Positions 1 through 4,410 of a DNA stretch of 5,036 nucleotides are shown piece after piece; positions within the stretch are counted from its first letter, which is position 1; each line of letters starts with the position of its first letter. The notes under the pieces were generated by a model. It saw only the letters and a list, made by a program, of their open reading frames with translations. It did not search any database and had not been told where the DNA came from. The position numbers and the translations under genes were made by a program. The stretch lies in the NCBI GenBank assembly GCA_002733385.1, contig NVVO01000019.1, positions 43,619-48,654 on the forward strand, written 5' to 3'. This stretch comes from Robiginitomaculum sp. (lineage in GTDB: Bacteria; Pseudomonadota; Alphaproteobacteria; Caulobacterales; Maricaulaceae).

Positions 1-109
1 TAGAGCGAAGCCGCGCCTCCATATCGGTTTTACGCATGTTGAGCGCCCCCAAGATCAAAGTCACAAATACCGTCAATAAAGCCAGCGCAATCAATATATT
101 GATAATCAT
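1..109 (-). CDS. HIG1-like small membrane protein, 5' part only
   Basis: The minus-strand frame opens with ATG at 109-107 and stays open to the window edge, giving 36 residues. They start MIINILIALALLTVFVTLIL, a single hydrophobic helix of about 22 residues, followed by a basic, polar stretch with MRKTDMEARLRS at the end. In alphaproteobacterial HIG1-domain ('twin transmembrane') proteins, a short N-terminal helix is followed by a loop that runs into an R-S-N/Q-K-L-M-R motif; the visible RS sits where that motif would begin, but the rest is off-window. Family members are usually about 60-70 residues, with a second helix, and are inner-membrane proteins; the HIG1 domain is named after factors tied to cytochrome oxidase assembly in mitochondria. 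An AGGA at 120-117 lies 7 bases before the ATG and supports this start. The family call rests on layout and the partial motif, so it is moderate. A generic small membrane protein is the alternative. Confidence 0.6.
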   Translation of the reverse strand, partial: MIINILIALALLTVFVTLILGALNMRKTDMEARLRS

Positions 110-276
110 AATCCTGTCCTTTTGCCGCCCAAAGTCTGGCCGTTGTTTTCTCGGCTGTATAGCGGGCCAAACCTGCGAGGTCTATCAGAAGTATGGGAAA
201 AACATACTATGGCTCATTCAGAATGGATTGATTGTACAACTCCTGTAACAACAACCAGCTTGCCTACAAATAAAAA
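110..276. other. Gene-free upstream region of the HIG1-like gene
   Basis: No credible coding sequence is visible on either strand. As the 5' flank of the minus-strand HIG1-like gene it should hold that gene's promoter, but I find no convincing -35/-10 pair. A 6-bp inverted repeat, AGTATG (190-195) and CATACT (203-208), with a 7-base A-rich spacer could be an operator half-site pair or chance. With the repeats and the insertion sequence that follow, the stretch without a host gene runs from 110 to 1734. Confidence 0.4.
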
Positions 277-300
277 GCATTATCTCCAAGATACCCACCC
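277..300 (+). repeat. Outer left repeat unit (degenerate)
   Basis: This 24-base unit reads GCATT, then AAGA, then CCCACCC. It is a degenerate tandem copy of the unit directly after it (301-326). Both match, in opposite orientation, the two units at 1521-1573. It is the weakest of the four copies, so its membership rests on order and spacing of the conserved blocks as much as on identity. Confidence 0.45.
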
Positions 301-326
301 GCATTTATACGAAGAACCCCCCACCC
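301..326 (+). repeat. Inner left repeat unit, end of the MITE-like left arm
   Basis: This 26-base unit begins GCATTTATACGAAGAA and ends in CCCCCCACCC. It matches the reverse complement of 1521-1546 (GCATTTATTCATAAGAGG then CCCCCACC) with small differences in the middle. It forms the outer end of the left inverted arm. Confidence 0.65.
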
Positions 327-330
327 TCAA

Positions 331-353
331 TCCCTCCCCACAAGGGGGAGGGA
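331..353. repeat. Palindromic hairpin 1
   Basis: TCCCTCCCC (331-339) pairs with GGGGAGGGA (345-353) across the 5-base loop ACAAG. The 21 bases at 332-352 occur again as an exact inverted copy at 419-439, inside hairpin 2. The stem is perfect at 9 bp and very GC-rich. It is not followed by a T-run on either strand, so it is a repeat-family signature and not a standard intrinsic terminator. Confidence 0.75.
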
Positions 354-413
354 AGCAAGTACGGCACATAACCTTGTATTTTCAATTTGAACACTGACAT
401 TGGACACACACCC

Positions 414-444
414 CTAGCCCCTCCCCCTTGTGGGGAGGGGCTAG
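414..444. repeat. Palindromic hairpin 2, split at its last base by the IS
   Basis: CTAGCCCCTCCCC (414-426) is perfectly complementary to GGGGAGGGGCTAG (432-444), a 13-bp stem with loop CTTGT. The loop is the reverse complement of hairpin 1's ACAAG, so the two are inverted copies. The closing CTAG supplied the TA used by the IS630 element. Base 444 (G) is now the first base of the insertion sequence, and the original G is at 1516, so the stem is preserved on both versions of the sequence. Confidence 0.8.
442..443. repeat. Left TA target-site duplication of the IS630 element
   Basis: TA here and TA at 1514-1515 flank the terminal inverted repeats. IS630/Tc1-mariner elements insert at TA and duplicate it, so this matches the family. 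Deleting 444-1515 restores a continuous CTAG and rejoins the right arm of the MITE-like repeat. Confidence 0.85.
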
Positions 445-457
445 AGCGTTTCGCGTT
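444..457 (+). repeat. IS630 terminal inverted repeat, left
   Basis: GAGCGTTTCGCGTT is the exact reverse complement of 1500-1513. The likeness may continue weakly, with TTTAG just inside both ends. It is the expected transposase binding and cleavage end, next to TA. The first base of the transposase stop codon (457-459) overlaps this repeat. Confidence 0.9.
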
Positions 458-987
458 TAGTTGTACGCATATCCGGCAGCCTTAAAATAGTTCCAACATT
501 CCTTTTGGCCATAGAGGTCACATATACTCCCTATGGTTTTCCATAGAGCGTCTATGGTTCTGCACTTTGCCTTTCTCAGATGCGCTTTGAGTTTTGAGAA
601 GGCCATTTCTATTGGATTTAAGTCGGGGCTATAAGGTGGCAGAAACAGGAACCACGCACCACGTTTTTGCAAAGCTCGTTTGGCACGTTCGCTTTTGTGA
701 CTGCTGAGATTATCTAGGATCACAATATCACCTTTGTTCAAAGTTGGTGCTAACTGGGTTTCGATATAAAGGTCAAATGCATCACGGTTCATCGGGCCAT
801 CCAGAACCCAGGGTGCCGTGAGACTATCGGCCCGTAACCCAGCAATAAAAGTCTGTGTGTGCCAGTGTCCGAAAGGGGCACCGCTTATGAGGCGCTCCCC
901 TTTGGGGGCCCTGCCATACATGCGTGTCATCTTGGTATTTGTGCTGGTTTCATCAATAAAAACAAGGCGGGAGGGTTCCATACGCAT
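457..987 (-). CDS. IS630 transposase, catalytic C-terminal part
   Basis: This frame encodes the DDE catalytic core of an IS630 (Tc1/mariner superfamily) transposase, which cuts and rejoins DNA at the element ends at TA targets. From the ATG at 987 (176 residues) the first Asp is D12 in LVFIDET, the second is D92 in VILDNLSSHK, and the Glu is E127 in PPYSPDLNPIE. That is DD34E spacing with all three metal-binding residues present. The ATG at 987 is unlikely to be the real start: the frame is open back to 1074, and residues before it (TLVATERDRPDV, then RKRRAWHK) look like the normal linker between the DNA-binding and catalytic domains. It lies in a different frame from the N-terminal part (1046-1432), with the two overlapping at 1046-1074. 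A +1 shift gives one protein of about 324 residues, normal for the family. The protein ends GYAYN at TAA 459-457. Confidence 0.9.
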   Translation of the reverse strand: MRMEPSRLVFIDETSTNTKMTRMYGRAPKGERLISGAPFGHWHTQTFIAGLRADSLTAPWVLDGPMNRDAFDLYIETQLAPTLNKGDIVILDNLSSHKSERAKRALQKRGAWFLFLPPYSPDLNPIEMAFSKLKAHLRKAKCRTIDALWKTIGSICDLYGQKECWNYFKAAGYAYN

Positions 988-1045
988 CAGGTTCTGGCAC
1001 TTGTGCCATGCCCTGCGTTTGCGCTGAACATCGGGTCTGTCCCGT

Positions 1046-1432
1046 TCAGTGGCGACCAGAGTTTTTTTTATAGCTCAGTCCCATTTTACTCAAGCATCTG
1101 GCCACGTTTGAAAGATGCACATCAACACCGTGTTTTTTCTTGAGAACCTCTGTTAATTCCGCCAGGGTAACATCAGGTTGGGATTCTACTTGTGCTCTTA
1201 AAAAACCCCGATAGGGAGCCAGTTTACCACTTCCTGGCGGACGGGCACGAGGACAGGGTGCTATGTCACCCTGAGTTTGCCATCTAACCATAAGTTTAAT
1301 GGCGAAACTTTCGCTAACTTTAAAGTGCCGGGCAGCGGCACGGCATGAATGTCCTGCCTCAATATAATCAACAACACGTTTGCGTAGGTCTTGGGATATA
1401 GTTTTTGTACAAGAGGCAGGCTTCGCACTCAT
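1046..1432 (-). CDS. IS630 transposase, DNA-binding N-terminal part
   Basis: The 128-residue product carries the DNA-binding half of the transposase. A first helix-turn-helix at about residues 14-52 includes LRKRVVDYIEAGHSCRAAAR and a later MVRWQTQG. A proline- and glycine-rich linker (about 58-70) leads to a second winged-helix segment (about 72-120) with VTLAELTEVLKKKHGVDVH. This half binds the terminal inverted repeats in family members. The start is well supported: GGAGGTG at 1443-1437 lies 4 bases before the ATG. The frame reads through YKKN at an A8 run and stops at TGA 1048-1046, soon after it would have to change frame to reach the catalytic part. Alone it could act as a repressor or competitor of full-length transposase, which is inference. 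Programmed frameshifting and a recent inactivating indel are both possible. Confidence 0.88.
   Translation of the reverse strand: MSAKPASCTKTISQDLRKRVVDYIEAGHSCRAAARHFKVSESFAIKLMVRWQTQGDIAPCPRARPPGSGKLAPYRGFLRAQVESQPDVTLAELTEVLKKKHGVDVHLSNVARCLSKMGLSYKKNSGRH
1062..1069 (-). other. Probable frameshift or slippage site, A8 run
   Basis: On the coding strand eight A residues follow TAT and precede CTC. Frame zero reads TAT AAA AAA AAC and ends 18 bases later. The catalytic frame reads AAA AAA ACT CTG, one base ahead (+1, or equally -2). The zero frame closes at 1046 and the catalytic frame is closed upstream by a TGA at 1077-1075, so the switch must happen within 1046-1074. The A8 run is the only slippery run there. 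RNA polymerase slippage giving A7, or a ribosomal shift, would make the fusion. A genomic one-base expansion from A7 would look the same. Confidence 0.6.
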
Positions 1433-1436
1433 GTTT

Positions 1437-1443
1437 CACCTCC
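1437..1443 (-). promoter_or_regulatory. Ribosome binding site of the transposase
   Basis: GGAGGTG on the minus strand is a near-perfect Shine-Dalgarno sequence 4 bases from the ATG at 1432. It fixes the transposase start. Confidence 0.75.
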
Positions 1444-1499
1444 AAATACGGTGAATCACATATCAAGCCAAAAGGGAATCCTTAAAATGAATCTAAATG

Positions 1500-1513
1500 A
1501 ACGCGAAACGCTC
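1500..1513 (-). repeat. IS630 terminal inverted repeat, right
   Basis: AACGCGAAACGCTC is the exact reverse complement of 444-457. It is followed by the TA duplication at 1514-1515. It lies 5' of the transposase gene, so any IS promoter would be between it and the ATG at 1432; no confident -35/-10 pair was found there. Confidence 0.9.
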
Positions 1514-1515
1514 TA
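1514..1515. repeat. Right TA target-site duplication of the IS630 element
   Basis: This is the partner of the TA at 442-443. The G at 1516 and the GGGG block at 1519-1522 continue the right arm of the MITE-like repeat that begins at 414. Confidence 0.85.
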
Positions 1516-1520
1516 GTAGG

Positions 1521-1546
1521 GGTGGGGGCCTCTTATGAATAAATGC
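1521..1546 (-). repeat. Inner right repeat unit, end of the MITE-like right arm
   Basis: The unit reads GGTGGGGGCCTCTTATGAAT and ends AAATGC. It is followed at once by a nearly identical second copy and matches the inverse of 301-326. It is the outer end of the right inverted arm. Confidence 0.75.
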
Positions 1547-1573
1547 GGTGGGGGACCTCTTATGAATAAATGC
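1547..1573 (-). repeat. Outer right repeat unit, tandem copy
   Basis: This 27-base unit differs from 1521-1546 only by one inserted A after the G-run. The near identity suggests a recent tandem duplication of the element end or slippage. The left side has a matching but more diverged second unit at 277-300. Confidence 0.8.
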
Positions 1574-1734
1574 AGTCATTTTATCTCGTACAAGCAATCA
1601 ATAAACCCATCATTCCATTCTGAATTGGCTATAGTTTAGCGCGGCGGCATTCTGGCCCATTATTATTATTTAGAGGTGCCGTACACATATGTGCTTGGCT
1701 TTATTTGGGCTGATTCGAAATTGCTTTATCGAGC
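1574..1734. other. Intergenic stretch downstream of the dehydrogenase gene
   Basis: Apart from the partial gene-tail copy (1617-1656), nothing coding is visible. The region should hold the 3' end of the minus-strand transcript. No GC-rich hairpin followed by T residues was found; the only small stem, TCGA with AAA pairing to TTTCGA at about 1715-1732, is weak and has no T-run. Confidence 0.4.
1617..1656 (-). repeat. Downstream partial copy of the dehydrogenase 3' end
   Basis: The 17 bases CGCGGCGGCATTCTGGC at 1640-1656 are identical to 1739-1755 inside the dehydrogenase gene, 99 bp away. On the minus strand this copy reads A-R-M-P-P-R then TAA. The real gene reads the same residues then TAG, with CGT in place of CGC. 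Likeness continues beyond the stop: 1617-1634 resembles 1713-1731 with about 15 matches in 18 aligned bases and one gap. On the gene side of the block it ends abruptly in an AT-rich stretch (1659-1671). It is a short duplicated tail, not a functional gene. Confidence 0.6.
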
Positions 1735-1755
1735 CTAACGCGGCGGCATTCTGGC
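1713..1755 (-). repeat. Parent copy of the duplicated gene tail
   Basis: This includes the last six codons and stop of the dehydrogenase gene plus about 22 bases after the stop. It pairs with 1617-1656 as an imperfect direct repeat of about 40 bp. Confidence 0.6.
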
Positions 1756-2520
1756 ACCGGCATCAGCGCGGATAAATTCGGCGTTGATATAAACCTGCTC
1801 GCACAATGTGGTGACCAGTTCGGCGTATTCTTTGGTGGTGCCAAAGCGTGCTGGGAATTGCACATAGGCGCGCAAGGCTTCTTTGACCTCTGGTTTCATT
1901 TGCTCATAAATCGGCGTTTCGAAAAATCCCGGCAATATGGTGTTACACCGAATGCCTTCACGGGCCAGGTCGCGGGCAACCGGAAGCGCCATAGACAAAA
2001 TTCCGCCTTTGGAAGCTGCATAGGCCACTTGCCCGATCTGCCCGTCCTGGGCGGCCACAGATGCAGTATTGATAATCACCCCGCGCTCACCGTCCGGTTC
2101 TGTGCCGTCCAGGCTCATCATGCCGGCGGCGGATTTGGCCACACACATGAATGTACCGATCAGATTGACACTTATGATTTTTGCAAAAAAATCGGCGGAG
2201 TGCGCCCGGATATCTCCGGTCTTGCGGTCACGCGAAGCGGTTTTCATACCGCCGGCAATCCCGGCGCAATTGACCATGATCCGCTCTTGGCCATTTTGGG
2301 CGCGCAGTTCGGCGAACCCGGCGTCGACACTGGCCTCGTCGGAAACATCAACCAATGCAAATGCACCACCCAATTCTTTGGCGATCATTTCGCCGCGCTG
2401 CACGTTCATATCAAATATGCCGATTTTAACACCGCGCTTGGCTAAAGCCCGCGCCGTGCCTTCACCCAGCCCGGAGGCTCCGCCGGTTATGATGGCCGCA
2501 ATGTCGCTGGAAAGTTTCAT
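1735..2520 (-). CDS. HSD10-like short-chain dehydrogenase, probable 3-hydroxyacyl-CoA dehydrogenase
   Basis: This is a complete classical short-chain dehydrogenase/reductase of 261 residues. Rossmann motif TGGASGLG is at 12-19. Asp37 at the end of the second strand (IFDMN) points to NAD(H) over NADP(H). NCAG is at 84-87, and the catalytic tetrad is N119, S154, Y167 and K171 in YAASK. The segments ERGVIINTASVAAQDGQIGQ, LPVARDLAREGIR and the ending ARMPPR resemble the type II 3-hydroxyacyl-CoA dehydrogenase (HSD10) group, whose members oxidise 3-hydroxyacyl-CoA or 3-hydroxy-2-methylbutyryl-CoA in the cytosol during fatty acid or isoleucine breakdown. GAGG at 2529-2526 lies 5 bases before the ATG and supports the start. 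It is the last gene of a possible three-gene unit, 51 bp after mnmC. The fold and cofactor are sure; the exact substrate is inferred, with FabG-like reductase the alternative. The 3' end is partly duplicated downstream. Confidence 0.9.
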   Translation of the reverse strand: MKLSSDIAAIITGGASGLGEGTARALAKRGVKIGIFDMNVQRGEMIAKELGGAFALVDVSDEASVDAGFAELRAQNGQERIMVNCAGIAGGMKTASRDRKTGDIRAHSADFFAKIISVNLIGTFMCVAKSAAGMMSLDGTEPDGERGVIINTASVAAQDGQIGQVAYAASKGGILSMALPVARDLAREGIRCNTILPGFFETPIYEQMKPEVKEALRAYVQFPARFGTTKEYAELVTTLCEQVYINAEFIRADAGARMPPR

Positions 2521-2525
2521 AATAT

Positions 2526-2529
2526 CCTC
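2526..2529 (-). promoter_or_regulatory. Ribosome binding site of the dehydrogenase gene
   Basis: GAGG on the minus strand, 5 bases before the ATG at 2520, is a usable Shine-Dalgarno sequence. It allows independent translation after mnmC. Confidence 0.6.
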
Positions 2530-2553
2530 GTTTTCAAATTTGCATGAACCTAT

Positions 2554-2569
2554 CTTTGCGGCAGCAAAG
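2554..2569 (-). other. Small hairpin between mnmC and the dehydrogenase gene
   Basis: CTTTGC pairs with GCAAAG across a 4-base loop, directly after the mnmC stop codon. There is no following T-run, so it is not a standard terminator. It could slow 3' exonucleases or be chance. Confidence 0.25.
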
Positions 2570-2571
2570 CC

Positions 2572-4362
2572 TCAAGCCTTAATTGACTGTTCAAACCGTA
2601 TTTGCGTGTTTTTATCCAAAGGTGAAGGTTCACCAAGGGCTTCGCACACCAAAGCCTCGCCCAATAGAGGGGCCAACATCAGCCCGCGTGATCCCAGCCC
2701 GCTTAGGACAAATAGGCCACCCTCTACTTGCTCGGCTATGGGCAGGGTGTTGCGGGTCGTGACCCGTACAGAGGTGCGGGCTGACCAATCATTATGTATC
2801 AGCTTTTCATTGATGGTATCGCCGTATTGCTGGATGATTTTGGCAGTGTCTGGCAAGCGAATTTTATTGTCTTCGCCGCCGCCGGCATGGGTATGGGTTG
2901 CCCCCAACAATAGGCCGTCTTTGAAAGGCAGGGCGTAGTTGCCCAAAATATGGGCGCATTTAGGCGGGGCCACGCTTTCGCTCCAGCAAATCTGCCCACG
3001 GGTAAAGCGCACATCTGCGGGCCATAAACCCCTAATATTTGCCCCATTACAGACAAATAAAGCCGTGGTTTCTGCCAGGGTTTTTGCGTCCGTATCCAGT
3101 ATATGCCAAACATCATCAGTTTTAGATATTGCACCCACCCGCGCCTGAATTTTTGTAGCAGACGCGCACAAGGCTTGGGCGGTTAATTTAGGGGATAGCA
3201 CCAATGCGCCGGGGAAATACAAACCACCATAATTTGGTTCTTTATTATCCCCCAGATATTTACGAATATCATGGCTGTCGACCCATTGCATTTCATGTTC
3301 CGGCAGAGCCTGGTTGGAATATATTTTAACAAACCTTTTTTGTTCTTTGTCCGACGCGGCCAAGTGCAAGACGCCCGTATCCAAGATATCGGCGTGCTTG
3401 TGATACAGGGCTTTGGCATAGAGAAAGGCGGCATTGTAAAACCGTGCCTCCGGTCTGTCTTGCAGATCAAGTTTGGGCATTACCAATCCGGTCGGGTTGC
3501 CGCTAGCGGCGGTATCCAGCTCTGGATGGGGCTCGATTAAGATCGGCGTAATACCGCGCTGGATAAACCCGTTGGCAATAGACGCGCCCGCAATACCGCC
3601 GCCAATGATGACGGGTATGTCTAAATTTGGCGGTTTGGTGTTTGTTCTGGCAGTTTCTAATTTGGCTTGCAACCGCTCGCGCTTGCGACCAAAGCCCGGT
3701 TTTTTCAAGACGGTAAAACCGACATCCTCAAGCCCGCGCCTGACCTGTCCAGCCACGGTAAATGTGGCCAGCCTCGCATTTGGGGCAGAGAGTTTGGCAA
3801 GCTGGGCAAAAACCTCGTCTGACCACATATCCGGGTTTTTGGCCGGAGAAAACCCGTCGAGAAACCAGGCATGGACGCGCCCGTCCATGGCTGACAATGC
3901 TGGCACCACATGGTCGTGATACAAGGTCAATGCGACGGAACCGAAATGTAATCTGTGTGTGCCTTTTACCGGGCCGGGCCATGCAGCCACCAGCCGGTTT
4001 GCCAAAGGTTTGAGAGCGGGAAAATTATCAAGGGCGCGGGTCAATTGTTGTTTGCTGAGCGGATAGGCTTCTACCGAGATAAAATGCAGTCTCTGACCCG
4101 GTTTTTTGGTGGTTTGCCACAAATCCCAGGCAGCTAAAAAATTTAGCCCCGAGCCAAAACCAAGTTCAGCAATAACAAACATATCTCGGTCTTGCCAGGC
4201 GTGGGGTAAACCGCACCCGTCCAAAAACACCGCCTTGCTCTCCGCAAGCCCGCCGTCCACCGAAAAATAAATATCGTCAAATTCAGTTGCGACAGGCTCG
4301 CCGTTATCTGACCAGTTGAGCCGGGCGGGCAGGGTGGCGGTGAGGGGGGCTGGTGCGTTCAT
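2572..4362 (-). CDS. mnmC: Bifunctional tRNA mnm5(s2)U34 methyltransferase/FAD oxidoreductase MnmC
   Basis: The 596-residue protein has both MnmC halves. The N-terminal half (about 15-235) is the SAM-dependent methyltransferase, with ELGFGSGLNF at 66-75 as the SAM loop and WFLDGFSPAKNPDMW at 166-180, whose Asp169 lies in the catalytic DGF motif. A short linker leads to the FAD-dependent oxidoreductase: GGGIAG at 254-259 binds the dinucleotide, TAASGNPTGLVMPKLD follows, and SGLGSRG near 554-560 closes the FAD site. In the cytosol the FAD half removes the carboxymethyl group from cmnm5(s2)U34, made by MnmE-MnmG, and the other half methylates the product to mnm5(s2)U34. The targets are wobble uridines of tRNAs such as Lys, Glu and Gln. 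It is shorter than the roughly 670 residues of the E. coli enzyme, but no motif is missing. No Shine-Dalgarno sequence is visible before the ATG at 4362, so initiation may be weak, but homology-like sequence (NWSDNGEPVATEFDDIYFS) starts at residue 16 and leaves no better start. Confidence 0.95.
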   Translation of the reverse strand: MNAPAPLTATLPARLNWSDNGEPVATEFDDIYFSVDGGLAESKAVFLDGCGLPHAWQDRDMFVIAELGFGSGLNFLAAWDLWQTTKKPGQRLHFISVEAYPLSKQQLTRALDNFPALKPLANRLVAAWPGPVKGTHRLHFGSVALTLYHDHVVPALSAMDGRVHAWFLDGFSPAKNPDMWSDEVFAQLAKLSAPNARLATFTVAGQVRRGLEDVGFTVLKKPGFGRKRERLQAKLETARTNTKPPNLDIPVIIGGGIAGASIANGFIQRGITPILIEPHPELDTAASGNPTGLVMPKLDLQDRPEARFYNAAFLYAKALYHKHADILDTGVLHLAASDKEQKRFVKIYSNQALPEHEMQWVDSHDIRKYLGDNKEPNYGGLYFPGALVLSPKLTAQALCASATKIQARVGAISKTDDVWHILDTDAKTLAETTALFVCNGANIRGLWPADVRFTRGQICWSESVAPPKCAHILGNYALPFKDGLLLGATHTHAGGGEDNKIRLPDTAKIIQQYGDTINEKLIHNDWSARTSVRVTTRNTLPIAEQVEGGLFVLSGLGSRGLMLAPLLGEALVCEALGEPSPLDKNTQIRFEQSIKA

Positions 4363-4410
4363 AGACTATTTGTAAACCGGATTTGCTTGCGAATAAACCT
4401 ATATCCTAGA

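Larger units (their letters stand above)
444..1513 (-). mobile_element. IS630-family insertion sequence, complete, 1070 bp
   Basis: Both ends are visible: GAGCGTTTCGCGTT at 444-457 and its exact reverse complement AACGCGAAACGCTC at 1500-1513, giving 14-bp perfect terminal inverted repeats. A TA lies directly outside each end. The only gene is a two-frame minus-strand transposase with a DD34E catalytic domain of the IS630 type. The length, TA target, ends and transposase all agree with one intact IS630 element. Intact ends, a clean TA duplication and an undamaged catalytic motif suggest a fairly recent insertion that could still be active if the frameshift is programmed. The TAA stop of the transposase is only 13 bases from the left end. 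Confidence 0.92.
301..1546. mobile_element. MITE-like inverted-repeat element interrupted by an IS630 element
   Basis: The left arm (301-353) and the reverse complement of the right arm (1546 to 1516, continuing at 443 to about 419) align over about 53 bases. Both begin GCATTTAT, then have AAGA, then a C-rich block CCCCCACCC, then the hairpin core. Removing the insertion sequence and one TA copy leaves about 174 bp, with a 60-bp non-symmetrical centre (354-413). There is no coding capacity. This is the architecture of a non-autonomous miniature inverted-repeat element or a large bacterial palindromic repeat. C-rich intergenic palindromes with a similar core are common in alphaproteobacterial genomes, from general knowledge. 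A clear flanking target duplication could not be assigned because extra repeat units lie on both sides. Whether it is mobile is inference. Confidence 0.6.

Noticed and set aside
190..208. Inverted repeat AGTATG/CATACT considered as a regulator binding site for the HIG1-like gene.
   Set aside because: A 6-bp arm is too short to tell from chance, and no promoter elements could be placed around it.
36..397. Two overlapping plus-strand open frames of 70 and 91 codons.
   Set aside because: They overlap the HIG1-like gene start on the other strand and the palindromic repeats, have no clear ribosome binding site, and their translations look like read-through of repeat DNA.
414..444. Strong GC hairpin considered as an intrinsic terminator.
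   Set aside because: No T-run follows on either strand, and an inverted copy lies at 331-353, which marks it as part of a repeat element.
277..1573. Repeated units considered as a CRISPR array.
   Set aside because: Only two adjacent units per side, without spacers, in opposite orientations, and no cas genes are nearby.
1684..1693. Perfect 10-bp palindrome CACATATGTG, considered as an operator.
   Set aside because: It lies downstream of the dehydrogenase gene and not before a gene start, it is short, and no second copy was seen.
2069..2938. Long plus-strand open frame of 289 codons.
   Set aside because: It lies antisense to the dehydrogenase gene and the end of mnmC, both of which have full family motifs. 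Its own translation is rich in Ser, Pro and Ala with no recognisable domain.
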